A DNA stretch of 64,000 nucleotides from Burkholderiales bacterium (GCA_019744975.1 JAIETP010000014.1:279048-343047), one strand, 5' to 3'; numbered from the stretch's first letter, positions 31,237 through 39,975 are shown. Notes: a model not told the origin generated them from the sequence alone. Translations and numbers: made by a program.

Positions 31237-31620
31237 TCAGGAGAGAACGGGAGGACCGCGGGAATCGTACGGGACTACGGTGACGGAACTGCGCACCGCG
31301 AGCGCGGCGGCAATAACCAGCACATGTTCGGCAGCAGCAAAGGCCAGATCATGGCCGGTGTGAACGCCGCCCAGCACCTGGCTGTAGACCAGATCGAAAG
31401 CGCAGGACTCGGTCGCCTGCAAGGCGCGCTTGTCCTGGCCGTGATCGGCCGACGCTGTCTGTGCATGGGCAATGGACAGATGCGCGGTCTGGCCCTGCGC
31501 CGCCCTGCCCGCATGCATCAGGGCATGCGTCAGCGCGCCATGTTGCGCAGCCAGCAGCAGCGCAACCAGCGTGTAGCGCAGCCATTTCGCGCGCAGCGCG
31601 GAACGCAGAAAACCGGTCAT
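31237..31620 (-). CDS. Small His-rich exported hypothetical protein, DUF2946-like
   Basis: The 127 residues start [23 protein letters not shown]. The hydrophobic N-terminus is followed by a segment rich in His ([32 protein letters not shown]). [13 protein letters not shown] resembles the C-x-FD-Q pattern of small proteins found before TonB receptors in betaproteobacteria. A periplasmic metal-binding role is inferred. It is the first gene of the minus-strand metal cluster and divergent from yidD. An upstream in-frame start at 31716 would overlap yidD and is rejected. Confidence 0.6.
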   Translation of the reverse strand: MTGFLRSALRAKWLRYTLVALLLAAQHGALTHALMHAGRAAQGQTAHLSIAHAQTASADHGQDKRALQATESCAFDLVYSQVLGGVHTGHDLAFAAAEHVLVIAAALAVRSSVTVVPYDSRGPPVLS

Positions 31621-31714
31621 GTCAGGAAGTGAATACACAGCGGGCGATTTAAACAGAGCCGCCGCAATCGCGCAATCCAGACCTGCCGCAGCCCGCGTTA
31701 TACTGATTTCAGCC

Positions 31715-31942
31715 ATGAAAACCCTGCTGATCGCGCTGATCGACGCCTACCGCTACCTGCTGTCGCCCTTTTTCGGCACGCAGTGCCGCTTCTATCCGAC
31801 CTGTTCGGCCTATGCGCGCGAGGCCATGGAAATACATGGCGCGCTGAAGGGGTCGTGGCTGACCATTAAACGCATCGGCAAATGTCATCCTTGGCATGAG
31901 GGCGGGATTGATAATGTGCCACCGGCGCGTCCTGAAAATTGA
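31715..31942 (+). CDS. yidD: Membrane protein insertion efficiency factor YidD
   Basis: The 75 residues start [20 protein letters not shown]. The family signature [18 protein letters not shown] has both conserved cysteines, and [18 protein letters not shown] completes it. YidD helps YidC insert membrane proteins. It usually sits in rpmH-rnpA-yidD-yidC; here it stands alone next to the TonB cluster, which is unusual. Confidence 0.94.
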   Translation: MKTLLIALIDAYRYLLSPFFGTQCRFYPTCSAYAREAMEIHGALKGSWLTIKRIGKCHPWHEGGIDNVPPARPEN

Positions 31943-32135
31943 CACTGCGTGTAAACTGATTCGTGCCGGTTTTGCTGCGAATTTAGTACTGTATGCAGGC
32001 TTACAAGAAGTTAGTTAAATAGATGATACAGAACACTTTTTTCTTTAAATTTGGTGGCGGGTTAAAGAGACAATGCGGCCGGCTATACGGCAAAACTACC
32101 CCCGCAAATTAAAGTTAGGCACCAATAAAGATTTC

Positions 32136-32696
32136 ATGCCAACCTCAGATCAAATTGCGATTATTGCGGCCGCCATAGCTTTCGGATCGGCAGTGGTATC
32201 TGTCTTGGCTATCTACTTCCCATGGAAGAACACCCACGATTCGGAGGTATTCAAAGAAGCCGTGTTAGCTCTAGAGAGAGCTTTTCGGTCGCTCATGTTA
32301 AATGCACATTCCGATGGCCAGCCCGCCCCGGACCGGTTGAACTGGCTAACAGCTGCAAGACATATTGAGTCATACAAGTCATTGCGGAATTCGCTAAAAA
32401 CAAGCCTTTATAAACGCCTCTGCCAAGAACATGAAGAACATTGGAGACATGAGTTTTACCTCAAAATCTTAAAGAATCGCATGTATCAGATCAGCTATTT
32501 TGAATCCGGTCCGATAGAGCCTCGCTCAGCGATTGTCGTTTATGGGTTTGCCGCATGGCCAAACACAAAGCAAGACCTAATAGATATGTTAGATCTAGAA
32601 AAATTGTTCCAAGAGTCGGATCTTCTGAAAGGTAATCATGGGCTACAGCAATACCTAGCTAAATTCCCTGAGTTCGGGGGCGATGGCAACAAGTAA
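32136..32696 (+). CDS. Hypothetical protein with N-terminal membrane helix
   Basis: The 186 residues start MPTSDQIAI. One membrane segment (IAIIAAAIAFGSAVVSVLAIYF) is followed by a cytoplasmic, mostly helical region with many charged residues. No family is recognised. Base composition is clearly lower in GC than the neighbours, suggesting transfer. An in-frame ATG at 32073 is possible, but the repeat GTTAGGCACCAA at 32114 would then be coding. The gene lies in a two-gene insertion between yidD and rlmI. Confidence 0.6.
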   Translation: MPTSDQIAIIAAAIAFGSAVVSVLAIYFPWKNTHDSEVFKEAVLALERAFRSLMLNAHSDGQPAPDRLNWLTAARHIESYKSLRNSLKTSLYKRLCQEHEEHWRHEFYLKILKNRMYQISYFESGPIEPRSAIVVYGFAAWPNTKQDLIDMLDLEKLFQESDLLKGNHGLQQYLAKFPEFGGDGNK

Positions 32697-32858
32697 TTGC
32701 CGAGAATCAGGATCGCCAAACAGCTTATACCTTCCGCCACTCAGCAAAGGCCTCGACAGTCGATGCTTTGTGCTCAGTTAAGCAGCATGAGCTGCTCATA
32801 CTACATGCCACTTATTTGTTTGCTACCCAAACCATGAAATGACGCACCAAGAGAATCT

Positions 32859-33482
32859 ATGAATTATTTTTACATGCAAAAGAGAGGTTTTTTATCTATC
32901 AATCGCGCCTTACAAATTATAGCTGTGGGCGCCGGATTACTTGCGTGGCTGCCCGCTACCGCGCAGACGATGATAGAAGCGTCGATGTCTGGGCAGACGC
33001 AAAAATACACAAAGCACGGTATCGTTGACGCCTGCAGTTTCAGAATTGCAGGCAGAGCAGAGCCGGGGGGTGGTAACGCCCGCAGACTCTTTGATGTCAT
33101 ACTCACACTCAACAAAGTAGGCGCAATCGTCAAGCTCGCTGGATTCGAACTTCCGCGCGGGAAGATAGGGCTTGAAAACTTAGCGCCACTTCCTAACTAC
33201 GGGGGATGGCTGAAAGCGCAAGGGAAAAAAGCCGCCGCCCCAATCTCACCGCTCAAAGACGGAAAGGAACCACCGAACGCCAAACTTTTCCTTGCCGACA
33301 CCGATGGTGCAGTAGAAGTATTTAATGCGGTAGCAAACAATGCCGTTGTGGAAGTCGCAATTCGCTGGCAGCCAGATATTGAAAGCATCTATTTCGGGCG
33401 CGTTAGCATTAAGGATACGCAAGTTGATCAGTTTTATAAATGCTTGGATGATCTTAAAATGACACTGCGAGCGCGTCAGTAA
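32859..33482 (+). CDS. Hypothetical exported protein of the low-GC insertion
   Basis: The 207 residues begin MNYFYMQKRGFLSINRALQ, with a hydrophobic segment (IIAVGAGLLAWLPATAQ) ending in a predicted signal-peptidase site. The mature part has two cysteines far apart and no known motif. Composition is lower in GC than nearby core genes. The 162 bases between it and the previous gene show no clear promoter. Function is unknown. Confidence 0.6.
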   Translation: MNYFYMQKRGFLSINRALQIIAVGAGLLAWLPATAQTMIEASMSGQTQKYTKHGIVDACSFRIAGRAEPGGGNARRLFDVILTLNKVGAIVKLAGFELPRGKIGLENLAPLPNYGGWLKAQGKKAAAPISPLKDGKEPPNAKLFLADTDGAVEVFNAVANNAVVEVAIRWQPDIESIYFGRVSIKDTQVDQFYKCLDDLKMTLRARQ

Positions 33483-33506
33483 GTCATGTAAAGCGCATGG
33501 TTGGTG

Positions 33507-33566
33507 CCTTAACCTATTGTCCAACAGAACTTCGCTGGTAGCCCCCCGTTACCACGAGCGTTAAAC
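33507..33566 (+). repeat. attC-like 60-bp element (tentative)
   Basis: CCTTAAC at 33507 and GTTAAAC at 33560 resemble the R'' and R' boxes of an integron attC site. They are 60 bp end to end, the classical 59-base-element size, with GGTA/TACC and GCT/AGC as a weak inner stem. R'' deviates at its first base and the L boxes are unclear. GTTAAAC overlaps the rlmI stop codon. A GTTAGGC box at 32114 bounds the other side of the insertion. Confidence 0.3.
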
Positions 33567-34730
33567 ACCACCCCGCAGCAACAACCCCTTCAGATACTCC
33601 CCCTCCGGAAAATTCAGCGCCACCGGATGATCCGCCGCACCATGCAGCCAGCGCTCGATGCGCGCATCAACACCAGCATCCAGCGCCGCACCGGCAACGA
33701 TTTTCTGGAACAGGTCCTGACTGATGCCGCCGGAACAGGAGTAGGTCATCAGCCTGCCGCCGGGATTGAGCAATTTAAAACCAAGCAGGTTGATGTCCTT
33801 GTAGGCGCGTGCGGCTTTTTCGGCGTGGGCCGCGGTCGGCGCCAGTTTCGGCGGGTCGAGCACGATCAGGTCGAAAGTCCGCCCGGCATCGCGGAAGGTG
33901 CGCAGGGTCTTGAACACATCGGCTTCCAGCCATTCGATGCCGTTTAACTGATTCAGTGCGGCATTGGCCTGCGCCGCCTGCAGCGCCGGCCCTGAGCTGT
34001 CGATGGCCAGCACCGCCGCCGCACCACCGGCCAGCGCGTTCAGCGCAAAACCGCCGCTGTAACAAAAACAGTCGAGCACCGTTTTGCCGCGGGCCATGTT
34101 GCGCAGCGCCAGGCGGTTGTCGCGCTGATCGAGGTAAAACCCGGTCTTGTGGCCGTGCTCGACATCTACGCTGAACTTCAGGCCATGTTCACTGACAATC
34201 AGCGGCCCTGTGGCCGCAGCACCACGCAGCAAACCGGACTGCGGCGGCAGACCTTCCAGCGCGCGCACGTCGGCGTCGGAACGTTCGATCACGCGCGTGA
34301 TGCCCGGCAGGGCCGCCAGCGCATCGGCAATCGCGCCGCGCCAGCGTTCGGCGCCGGCGCTGAGCAGTTGTACAACGATGGTATCGCCGTAACGGTCGGC
34401 GACCACACCGGGCAGGCCGTCGGATTCGCCGTGCACCAGCCGCGCGCCTTCATCCGCAGCTGCTTGGCGCAACGCGGCGGCGCGCGTAATGCGTTCGGTA
34501 AAAAATGCGGCATCGATGTCGCGCAGCGTCCAGTCCCAGGCCCGCGCGCGGATCTGTGATTCGGGACTGTACGCCGCCACCGCAAGGAATGCGCCGTCGG
34601 CGGAACGCACTTCCACGCTGTCACCCAGCCGCGGCTCACCTTCGACTTTGGCAATCGCCCCGGAAAATATCCACGGATGCCGGCGCTTCAGCGATTTCTC
34701 ACGGCCGGGTTTGAGTATGAGTTTGTTCAT
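33561..34730 (-). CDS. rlmI: 23S rRNA (cytosine) methyltransferase, RlmI family
   Basis: The 389 residues comprise an N-terminal PUA domain (about 1-75, LKPGREKSLKRRHPWIFSGAI), a middle domain, and a Rossmann methyltransferase domain. The latter has KTGFYLDQRDNR, VLDCFCYSGGFALNAL (SAM loop) and LIVLDPPKLAP (catalytic region). RlmI makes m5C1962 in E. coli 23S rRNA. The frame ends at the possible attC element. The upstream gap contains an inverted repeat. Confidence 0.9.
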   Translation of the reverse strand: MNKLILKPGREKSLKRRHPWIFSGAIAKVEGEPRLGDSVEVRSADGAFLAVAAYSPESQIRARAWDWTLRDIDAAFFTERITRAAALRQAAADEGARLVHGESDGLPGVVADRYGDTIVVQLLSAGAERWRGAIADALAALPGITRVIERSDADVRALEGLPPQSGLLRGAAATGPLIVSEHGLKFSVDVEHGHKTGFYLDQRDNRLALRNMARGKTVLDCFCYSGGFALNALAGGAAAVLAIDSSGPALQAAQANAALNQLNGIEWLEADVFKTLRTFRDAGRTFDLIVLDPPKLAPTAAHAEKAARAYKDINLLGFKLLNPGGRLMTYSCSGGISQDLFQKIVAGAALDAGVDARIERWLHGAADHPVALNFPEGEYLKGLLLRGGV

Positions 34731-34743
34731 TTAAAAACTTTTT

Positions 34744-34890
34744 ACCGCCAAGACGCCAAGAACGCCAAGGAAAACCTTTTCAAAGACAAGTATTTCAAGG
34801 GCGTAACTTATTCGGCATATTCATCATTAACCGCTTTTACTGAAGATTGACGCTTTTTGCTTTTCTTGGCGTTCTTGGCGTCTTGGCGGT
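34744..34890. repeat. Second copy of the GCCAAGA inverted-repeat family
   Basis: Arms at 34744-34769 and 34865-34890 are perfectly complementary over 26 bp. They are near-identical in sequence to the arms at 18505 and 18617. The 95-bp loop is unrelated to the first copy apart from a shared AACCGCTTTT. It lies between rlmI and xerC. Confidence 0.85.
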
Positions 34891-34900
34891 TAATCGCCGT

Positions 34901-35842
34901 TCAGCTTTTTTTCTTCGCACGCGGATGCGCGGAGTCGTAAATTTTTGCCAGATGCTGAAAGTCCAGCTGCGTGTACACCTGCGTCGTCGAAATGCTGGCG
35001 TGTCCGAGCATTTCCTGCACCGCGCGCAGGTCGCTGCTCGACTGCAGCACATGTGACGCAAAGGAATGGCGCAGCATGTGCGGATGTACGCGTGAAGCGA
35101 TGCCCTGCTGCTGCGCGCGCCGTTGCACGCAAAGCTGCACCGTGCGGGGTCCCAGGCGCCGGCCTTTGGGATTGACAAACAGCGCCTGCGCGTCGAGCCC
35201 TGCAATCGCCGCGCGCTGATCGAGCCAGCTGCGCAGCGCCTTCACCGCGTGGCTGCCCACCGGCACGATGCGGGTCTTGCCACCCTTGCCGGTGACCCGC
35301 ACCGTGGCGTCGGAAAAATTCACGTCTTCCGGCGCGAGGCCGGTCAGTTCGGACAGGCGCAAGCCCGAGGAATAAAACAGTTCGAGCATCGCCCGGTCGC
35401 GCACCGCCAGTTCGTCCGTCGCGTCGATTTCAACCAGTTGCCGCGCTTCGTCCGGCGACAAGGCATGCGGCAAACGTTTGGCGCTTTTTGGCGCGCGGAT
35501 GCCGAGACAGGGATTCAGTTTGCCGCCGTGGTCACGCGCCAGATAGTTGTAAAAACCACGCCAGGCCGACAACATGCGGGCAAGGCTGCGGCCATCCAAA
35601 CCTTTGCCGTGCAGCTGCGCGATGCAGCGCCGGATGTCGTGGGCAGTCAGCGCGGTCGGCGGCCTGTCATCCGCGAATTCGAGCAGCGCTTCGACATCGC
35701 GCCGGTAATTTTTGGTGGTGTGCGCGGCCAGCCGGCGCTCATGCGCCAGATGATCGATATAAGCCTGCAGCAGTGGTTGCGCGGGGCCGGCTGCGGGGGC
35801 CGGCGGTTTTACAGAAGGTTGTTTGCGCCCGCGCGCGGTCAC
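34901..35842 (-). CDS. xerC: Tyrosine recombinase XerC
   Basis: The 313 residues start at a GTG (35842) that overlaps the DUF484 stop (GTGA). The SAM-like N-domain is about 30-115. The catalytic domain has the first Arg in SSGLRLSELTGL, His-x-x-Arg in HPHMLRHSFASH, GHASISTTQVY, and the nucleophile Tyr in VYTQLDF. XerC resolves chromosome dimers with XerD. Linkage to dapF and DUF484 marks it as the housekeeping enzyme, not a phage integrase. Confidence 0.94.
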   Translation of the reverse strand: MTARGRKQPSVKPPAPAAGPAQPLLQAYIDHLAHERRLAAHTTKNYRRDVEALLEFADDRPPTALTAHDIRRCIAQLHGKGLDGRSLARMLSAWRGFYNYLARDHGGKLNPCLGIRAPKSAKRLPHALSPDEARQLVEIDATDELAVRDRAMLELFYSSGLRLSELTGLAPEDVNFSDATVRVTGKGGKTRIVPVGSHAVKALRSWLDQRAAIAGLDAQALFVNPKGRRLGPRTVQLCVQRRAQQQGIASRVHPHMLRHSFASHVLQSSSDLRAVQEMLGHASISTTQVYTQLDFQHLAKIYDSAHPRAKKKS

Positions 35843-36480
35843 ACCGGGTCCAGATGACGCAGCAGGCAGGCGGCGATGACTTCGCCGATGCGCGTCAGGT
35901 ACAAAGTACCCATCTCGGGATAAAAACGCTGCGCGTCTTCGCTGGCCAGCGCCAGCAAGCCGAAAGTATCTTTGCCGCGCAGGGGAATATAGGCGTAAGA
36001 CTTCAGCAGCGGCGCGGCTTCGCCGAAAAACGCCGCGGTGTCGGCCATCGCCAGCGGGCCGCAATGCGGGTGCAGCAGTCCGGCGGCAAAGGTGCGCGTC
36101 GCGTCGGAGGTCGGCTCAGCTGCGGCGGCGCCTTCATGCCACAAGCGCAGCACCACGTGCGGCACCGCGAAGTCTTCGCGCAGGTTGAAATTGACGGCAT
36201 GCACCAGCGCCGGTAAATCGCGTGCCGCGATCAGCGCCAGCCCCAGGCGATGCACTTTTTCGCTGATGACATCGTTTTCCTCGCCGAACTGGATCATTTC
36301 GCCGAGTTTCACTTCGAGCTGCCTGGCGCGTTCGCGCAGCGTCAGGATCTGCCGCTCGCTGATTGAAATCGCGCGCCCGCCGTGCGGATGCGGAATCATC
36401 ACGTCGGCGACGACGTCGGCGTAATTCTCGAAAAATTCCGGGTGTTCCTTCAGGTACGCCGCGACGTCATCTGGATTCAT
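35839..36480 (-). CDS. DUF484 family protein
   Basis: The 213 residues start MNPDDVAAYLKEHPEFFENY, typical of DUF484. A short coiled coil (ISERQILTLRERARQLEVKL) precedes a GAF-like domain. It lies between dapF and xerC, the conserved proteobacterial order. Function is unknown. The ATG at 36480 is preferred to an in-frame TTG one codon earlier. Confidence 0.88.
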   Translation of the reverse strand: MNPDDVAAYLKEHPEFFENYADVVADVMIPHPHGGRAISISERQILTLRERARQLEVKLGEMIQFGEENDVISEKVHRLGLALIAARDLPALVHAVNFNLREDFAVPHVVLRLWHEGAAAAEPTSDATRTFAAGLLHPHCGPLAMADTAAFFGEAAPLLKSYAYIPLRGKDTFGLLALASEDAQRFYPEMGTLYLTRIGEVIAACLLRHLDPV

Positions 36481-36557
36481 CAATGCTGTTCCTTGCTGTA
36501 TTTTTATTCGGTACTTATTTTATTTATGTAACTTAGTTGCGTACTTATTTACATACA

Positions 36558-37394
36558 TTATTTGCGTAGCTCGATTTCACCGTCGAACACGCTCACCGCC
36601 GGACCGGTCATCGATACCGGTTGGCCGGCGCCCGCCCATACTATAACGAGGTCGCCGCCGCGCGTCGAAACCGTGACGCGCGCATCAAGAAGCCCGCGCT
36701 GGATGCCGGCCACCACTGCGGCACAGGCCCCCGTGCCGCAGGCCAGTGTTTCGCCGGCGCCGCGTTCGTAGACGCGCAGGCGGATATGCGAACGATCCAC
36801 CACCTGCATATAGCCGGCATTCACACGCTGCGGAAAATCCGCATGCGATTCGATCAACGGCCCTTCCGTCGCCACCGGCGCTGTCTCAACATCGGGCACC
36901 AGTTGCACCGCATGCGGGTTGCCCATTGATAAGCTATTGATTTTAATAATTTTTTTATCAACAGCCAGATCGTACAGCAGCGCCCGTGCCGGTGCCCTGA
37001 ACGGTATCCGCGCAGGTTCAAATTCCGGCACGCCCATGTTGACGGTGACCTGGCCATCGGCCTCCAGCCGCGGCTCGATGACACCGCCCAGCGTGCCGAC
37101 GCGGATCACGGTTTTTGTGGTCAGCCCGCGCTGGTGCACATAACGCACAAAACAACGCGCGCCGTTGCCGCATTGTTCGACCTCGCCGCCGTCGGCATTG
37201 AAAATGCGGTAATAAAAATCGGTATCTTGGCTGCGCGCCGGCTCCACCATCAGGATCTGGTCGCAACCGATGCCGAAATGGCGGTCGGCGATGAACCGCA
37301 GCTGTTCCGGCGTCAGCACAATCGGCGCAGCCGTGGCATCAATGACCACGAAGTCATTGCCGAGACCGTGCATTTTGGTGAATTTGAGTTTCAT
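36558..37394 (-). CDS. dapF: Diaminopimelate epimerase
   Basis: The 278-residue enzyme of lysine and peptidoglycan precursor synthesis converts LL- to meso-DAP. The two catalytic cysteines are in [14 protein letters not shown] and [14 protein letters not shown]. The start [19 protein letters not shown] is canonical. A short AT-rich patch encodes [14 protein letters not shown] and contains an IHF-consensus 13-mer also found inside gatA. It heads dapF-DUF484-xerC. Confidence 0.96.
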   Translation of the reverse strand: MKLKFTKMHGLGNDFVVIDATAAPIVLTPEQLRFIADRHFGIGCDQILMVEPARSQDTDFYYRIFNADGGEVEQCGNGARCFVRYVHQRGLTTKTVIRVGTLGGVIEPRLEADGQVTVNMGVPEFEPARIPFRAPARALLYDLAVDKKIIKINSLSMGNPHAVQLVPDVETAPVATEGPLIESHADFPQRVNAGYMQVVDRSHIRLRVYERGAGETLACGTGACAAVVAGIQRGLLDARVTVSTRGGDLVIVWAGAGQPVSMTGPAVSVFDGEIELRK

Positions 37395-37439
37395 GTCAGG
37401 AATGGCAATGACGTCTAAGGGTACATGGTCGCGCCATCG

Positions 37440-37548
37440 CCCTCACCCCCGACCCCTCCATTCCCTCACTCCTGACCTCTCTCCCAGAGGGGGAGAGGAA
37501 GCATTTGCCTCCCTTCTCCCCTCGGGAGAAGGGCCGGGGATGAGGGTT
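37440..37548. repeat. Nested palindromic CCCTC/GAGGG intergenic element
   Basis: Outer arms CCCTCACCCCCGACCCCT (37440 onward) and, on the opposite strand, CCCTCATCCCCGGCCCTTC pair across about 109 bp. Two inner hairpins lie inside: CCTCTCTCCCAGAGGGGGAGAGG-like near 37477-37498 and CTTCTCCCCTCGGGAGAAG near 37513-37532. It lies between dapF and the CoA-binding protein gene. Confidence 0.7.
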
Positions 37549-37580
37549 TGGGGAGGTATTGGCGGCAAATGATCTGCGGA

Positions 37581-38012
37581 TCATTTGCCGAAGTCCTCGG
37601 ACCGGCATTGATCACGATAGTCGCGATAAATACAGCGATCCATGATCACCGTCATGCCGCCGGCCTGCGCGCGCGCAGCAGCCGGTTCATTGATGATGCC
37701 CTCCTGGATCCAGATGGCTTTTAATCCCAGCGCCAGGCATTCATCGACTACGCCGTCGATGAATTCGGCACTGCGAAACACATCGACCAAGTCGATCGGC
37801 TCAGGAATATCCGCAAGTTTTGCATAGACTTTTTCACCGAGGATTTCCTTCGCCGCCGGATGCACCGGAATCACCCGGAAACCAAATCCCTGCAGTGATT
37901 GCGCCACACCATGACTGGGGCGGGCCGCATTGGGCGACAGGCCGACCACGGCGATGGTTTTGGTTTTTTTCAGCAGCGCACAACGCGCTGCTGCATCAGG
38001 ATTCTTGAACAT
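37581..38012 (-). CDS. CoA-binding domain protein (YccU family)
   Basis: The 143-residue Rossmann-fold protein has TIAVVGLSPNAARPSHGVAQ near the N-terminus. YRVIPVHP-type RVIPVHPAAKEILGEKVY, and AIWIQEGIINEPAAARA follow. These match the CoA_binding_2 family. The biological role is not known. It is flanked on both sides by inverted-repeat elements. Confidence 0.87.
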   Translation of the reverse strand: MFKNPDAAARCALLKKTKTIAVVGLSPNAARPSHGVAQSLQGFGFRVIPVHPAAKEILGEKVYAKLADIPEPIDLVDVFRSAEFIDGVVDECLALGLKAIWIQEGIINEPAAARAQAGGMTVIMDRCIYRDYRDQCRSEDFGK

Positions 38013-38044
38013 GTGCGGTGATTATATCGATTGCTTAAACCCAA

Positions 38045-38137
38045 TTAACATTGATGTACAGGATGAGCAGGATAAAAACCTGTGGCAGCTGTTTCGTAAG
38101 TGCTGTTTTATCCTGCTCATCCTGTCCATCCTGTTAA
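38045..38137. repeat. Inverted repeat of CAGGATGAGCAGGAT units
   Basis: The inner 20 bp of each arm, ACAGGATGAGCAGGATAAAA, are perfectly complementary (left 38058-38077, right 38106-38125). Outer parts pair imperfectly out to 38045 and 38137. The loop is 28 bases. The right arm ends one base before the stop of the acyltransferase gene. Confidence 0.82.
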
Positions 38138-38138
38138 A

Positions 38139-39005
38139 TTAATAAATCTTCTCCTCACCAGGCGGCCGCGTCTTGAAACGCTTGTGCAGCCAGTAATACT
38201 GTTCCGGCGTTTCACGCACGCGCGCCTCGATGAATGTATTCATGCGCCGGGTGTCCGCCGCCAGGTCGCCGGTCGGAAAATCCGTCCACGCCGGATAAAA
38301 ACGCAGCACATAACCCGCGCCGCCCGGCAACTGGGTGGTCACCACCGGCTGCACCACGGCGCGCGCCAGCTGCGCCATGCGTGAAAGCCCGGTGATGGTC
38401 GCCGCCTGTACGCCGAAGAAGGGCACAAAAATCGAATCGCGCTCGCCGAAGTCCATGTCCGGCAGGTAATAGAAGGGCAATCCGCTGCGCATCGCCTTGA
38501 CCACCGGCCGGATGCCGTCCTGGCGCGAGAACAGCACCGGTTTCACAAAACGCGTACGCCCATGCAAAAGCACACGGTCGAACGCAGGATCTTTCTGCTG
38601 GCTGTAGACGGAAATTCCCTGCCACTCGGTGATGATGCGTGAGCCGCCCATGTCGAGCCCGACAAAGTGCGGCGCGAGCCAGATCACCGGTTTGCCCTGC
38701 ACCGCCTGCCAGTGCTCCAGGCCCTCGACACGCACCATGCGTTGCACCCGCTCGCGGCTGCCCCACCACAGGATGCCGTGTTCGAGCAGTGCCCGGGCGA
38801 AGGCCGCGAAATGGCGGCGCGCAAGTTTCACGCGTTCATCCTCCTGCAGTTCCGGAAAACACAGGCGCAGGTTGGTCAGTACCACCCGCCGCCGCTCGCC
38901 CGCCAGCAGGTACAACAAAAATCCGGCACCGCGACCAAGCGCCGCCAGCACCGGCAAGGGCAGCCAATGCAACAGCCAGATCAACGCGAGACCGATGCGG
39001 GTCAT
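38139..39005 (-). CDS. HtrB/LpxL-family lipid A acyltransferase
   Basis: The 288 residues start MTRIGLALIWLLHWLPLPVL with an N-terminal membrane helix. The catalytic H-x4-D/E motif is HFVGLD. FYYLPDMDFGERDSIFVPFF and QYYWLHKRFKTRP near the end are typical of LpxL/LpxM. It adds a secondary acyl chain to lipid A. Its ATG overlaps the stop of a second family member (ATGA), so the pair likely adds two chains. Confidence 0.9.
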   Translation of the reverse strand: MTRIGLALIWLLHWLPLPVLAALGRGAGFLLYLLAGERRRVVLTNLRLCFPELQEDERVKLARRHFAAFARALLEHGILWWGSRERVQRMVRVEGLEHWQAVQGKPVIWLAPHFVGLDMGGSRIITEWQGISVYSQQKDPAFDRVLLHGRTRFVKPVLFSRQDGIRPVVKAMRSGLPFYYLPDMDFGERDSIFVPFFGVQAATITGLSRMAQLARAVVQPVVTTQLPGGAGYVLRFYPAWTDFPTGDLAADTRRMNTFIEARVRETPEQYYWLHKRFKTRPPGEEKIY

Positions 39006-39853
39006 CGTATTACCGCCGGCGGCGGCTCTGCGCCTGCCGGCACCTTGTAGCGGTTGTATCCCCACAGGTATTGTGCAGGGCAGGTACGGACGATGGCTTC
39101 GACTGCGCGATTCATCGCGGAGGGGTCCAGCGGGCCGGTGACGGTCTGCAGATGCAAGTGATAACCACGACCACGCGGCAAACGTTCGGCGAACGCCATG
39201 ATCACCGCCGCACCGGTGGTTTGCTGCAGGCGTGTCACCAGCGTCATGGTGTAGGCAGGGCGTCCGAAAAAATCCGCCCACTCGCCCTCGCCGACACCCG
39301 GTGCCTGATCCGGCAACACGCCGATGGCCTCGCCGCGCTGCAAAGCCTTGTAGAGCAATCGCACGCCCTTGAGCGTTGCGGGCGCCAGCGTAATCCGGCC
39401 GTGCGCGCGACCGGCCTGCATGATGGTTTCGAGCGCCGCGCGTTTCGGCGGGCGGTAGAGCACGGTCAGCGGCAGGCGTTGTGCGCCGTAGAGCGCGGAA
39501 ATCTCGAAACAGCCCAGGTGCGGCGTCAAAAAAATGACGCCCTTGCCGGCGCGTTGCGCCGTCTCGACGACGGCCCAGTCGTCACAGCTCACCAGTTGCG
39601 CGATTTCATCGTCGCGCCCGAACCAGACTTTGCACAGTTCGGTGATACTTTTGCCGCTCTCCGCGACCGTGGCATGCACCAGGCGACGGCAATCAGCGTC
39701 ACCCGCACACACACCGCTGGCACGCAGGTTCTCCCGGCAACGCCGGCGCCAGGTTGGCGACAAGGCGTAGACCAGCCAGCCCAGGCCTGCGCCGAAAAAA
39801 TGCAGCCCCGCCAAAGGCATACGCGCGCAGCACTGCAGGAAGGGGATCAGCAT
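39002..39853 (-). CDS. HtrB/LpxL-family lipid A acyltransferase, second paralogue
   Basis: The 283 residues start MLIPFLQCCARMPLAGLHFF. The catalytic motif is HLGCFE, and GVLPDQAPGVGEGEWADFFG and QYLWGYNRYKVP follow, as in the family. It is divergent from metK and heads a two-gene operon with 38139-39005. Which acyl position each paralogue modifies cannot be read from the sequence. Confidence 0.9.
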   Translation of the reverse strand: MLIPFLQCCARMPLAGLHFFGAGLGWLVYALSPTWRRRCRENLRASGVCAGDADCRRLVHATVAESGKSITELCKVWFGRDDEIAQLVSCDDWAVVETAQRAGKGVIFLTPHLGCFEISALYGAQRLPLTVLYRPPKRAALETIMQAGRAHGRITLAPATLKGVRLLYKALQRGEAIGVLPDQAPGVGEGEWADFFGRPAYTMTLVTRLQQTTGAAVIMAFAERLPRGRGYHLHLQTVTGPLDPSAMNRAVEAIVRTCPAQYLWGYNRYKVPAGAEPPPAVIR

Positions 39854-39975
39854 CGGAATCTGGCAGGGAAATCCGTTAATAAATCAGGAGTTATATGCTA
39901 TTCTAGCGGCCTTTTGCCGCAGCCCCTTCCGAACTTTTAACCTTATTTTTCAACGCGATTGCGTTCATCGAGCCC

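Noticed and set aside
32697..32858. An attC site between the two genes of the low-GC insertion.
   Set aside because: A GTTAAGC box occurs near 32777, but no matching RYYYAAC box or stem lies at a suitable distance.
34901..35842. Tyrosine recombinase as a sign of a phage or integrative element.
   Set aside because: Operon position with dapF and DUF484 and the family motifs identify housekeeping XerC.
39854..39975. SAM riboswitch before metK.
   Set aside because: The 122-base leader was read for SAM-I, SAM-II and SAH-type blocks and none is present in order.
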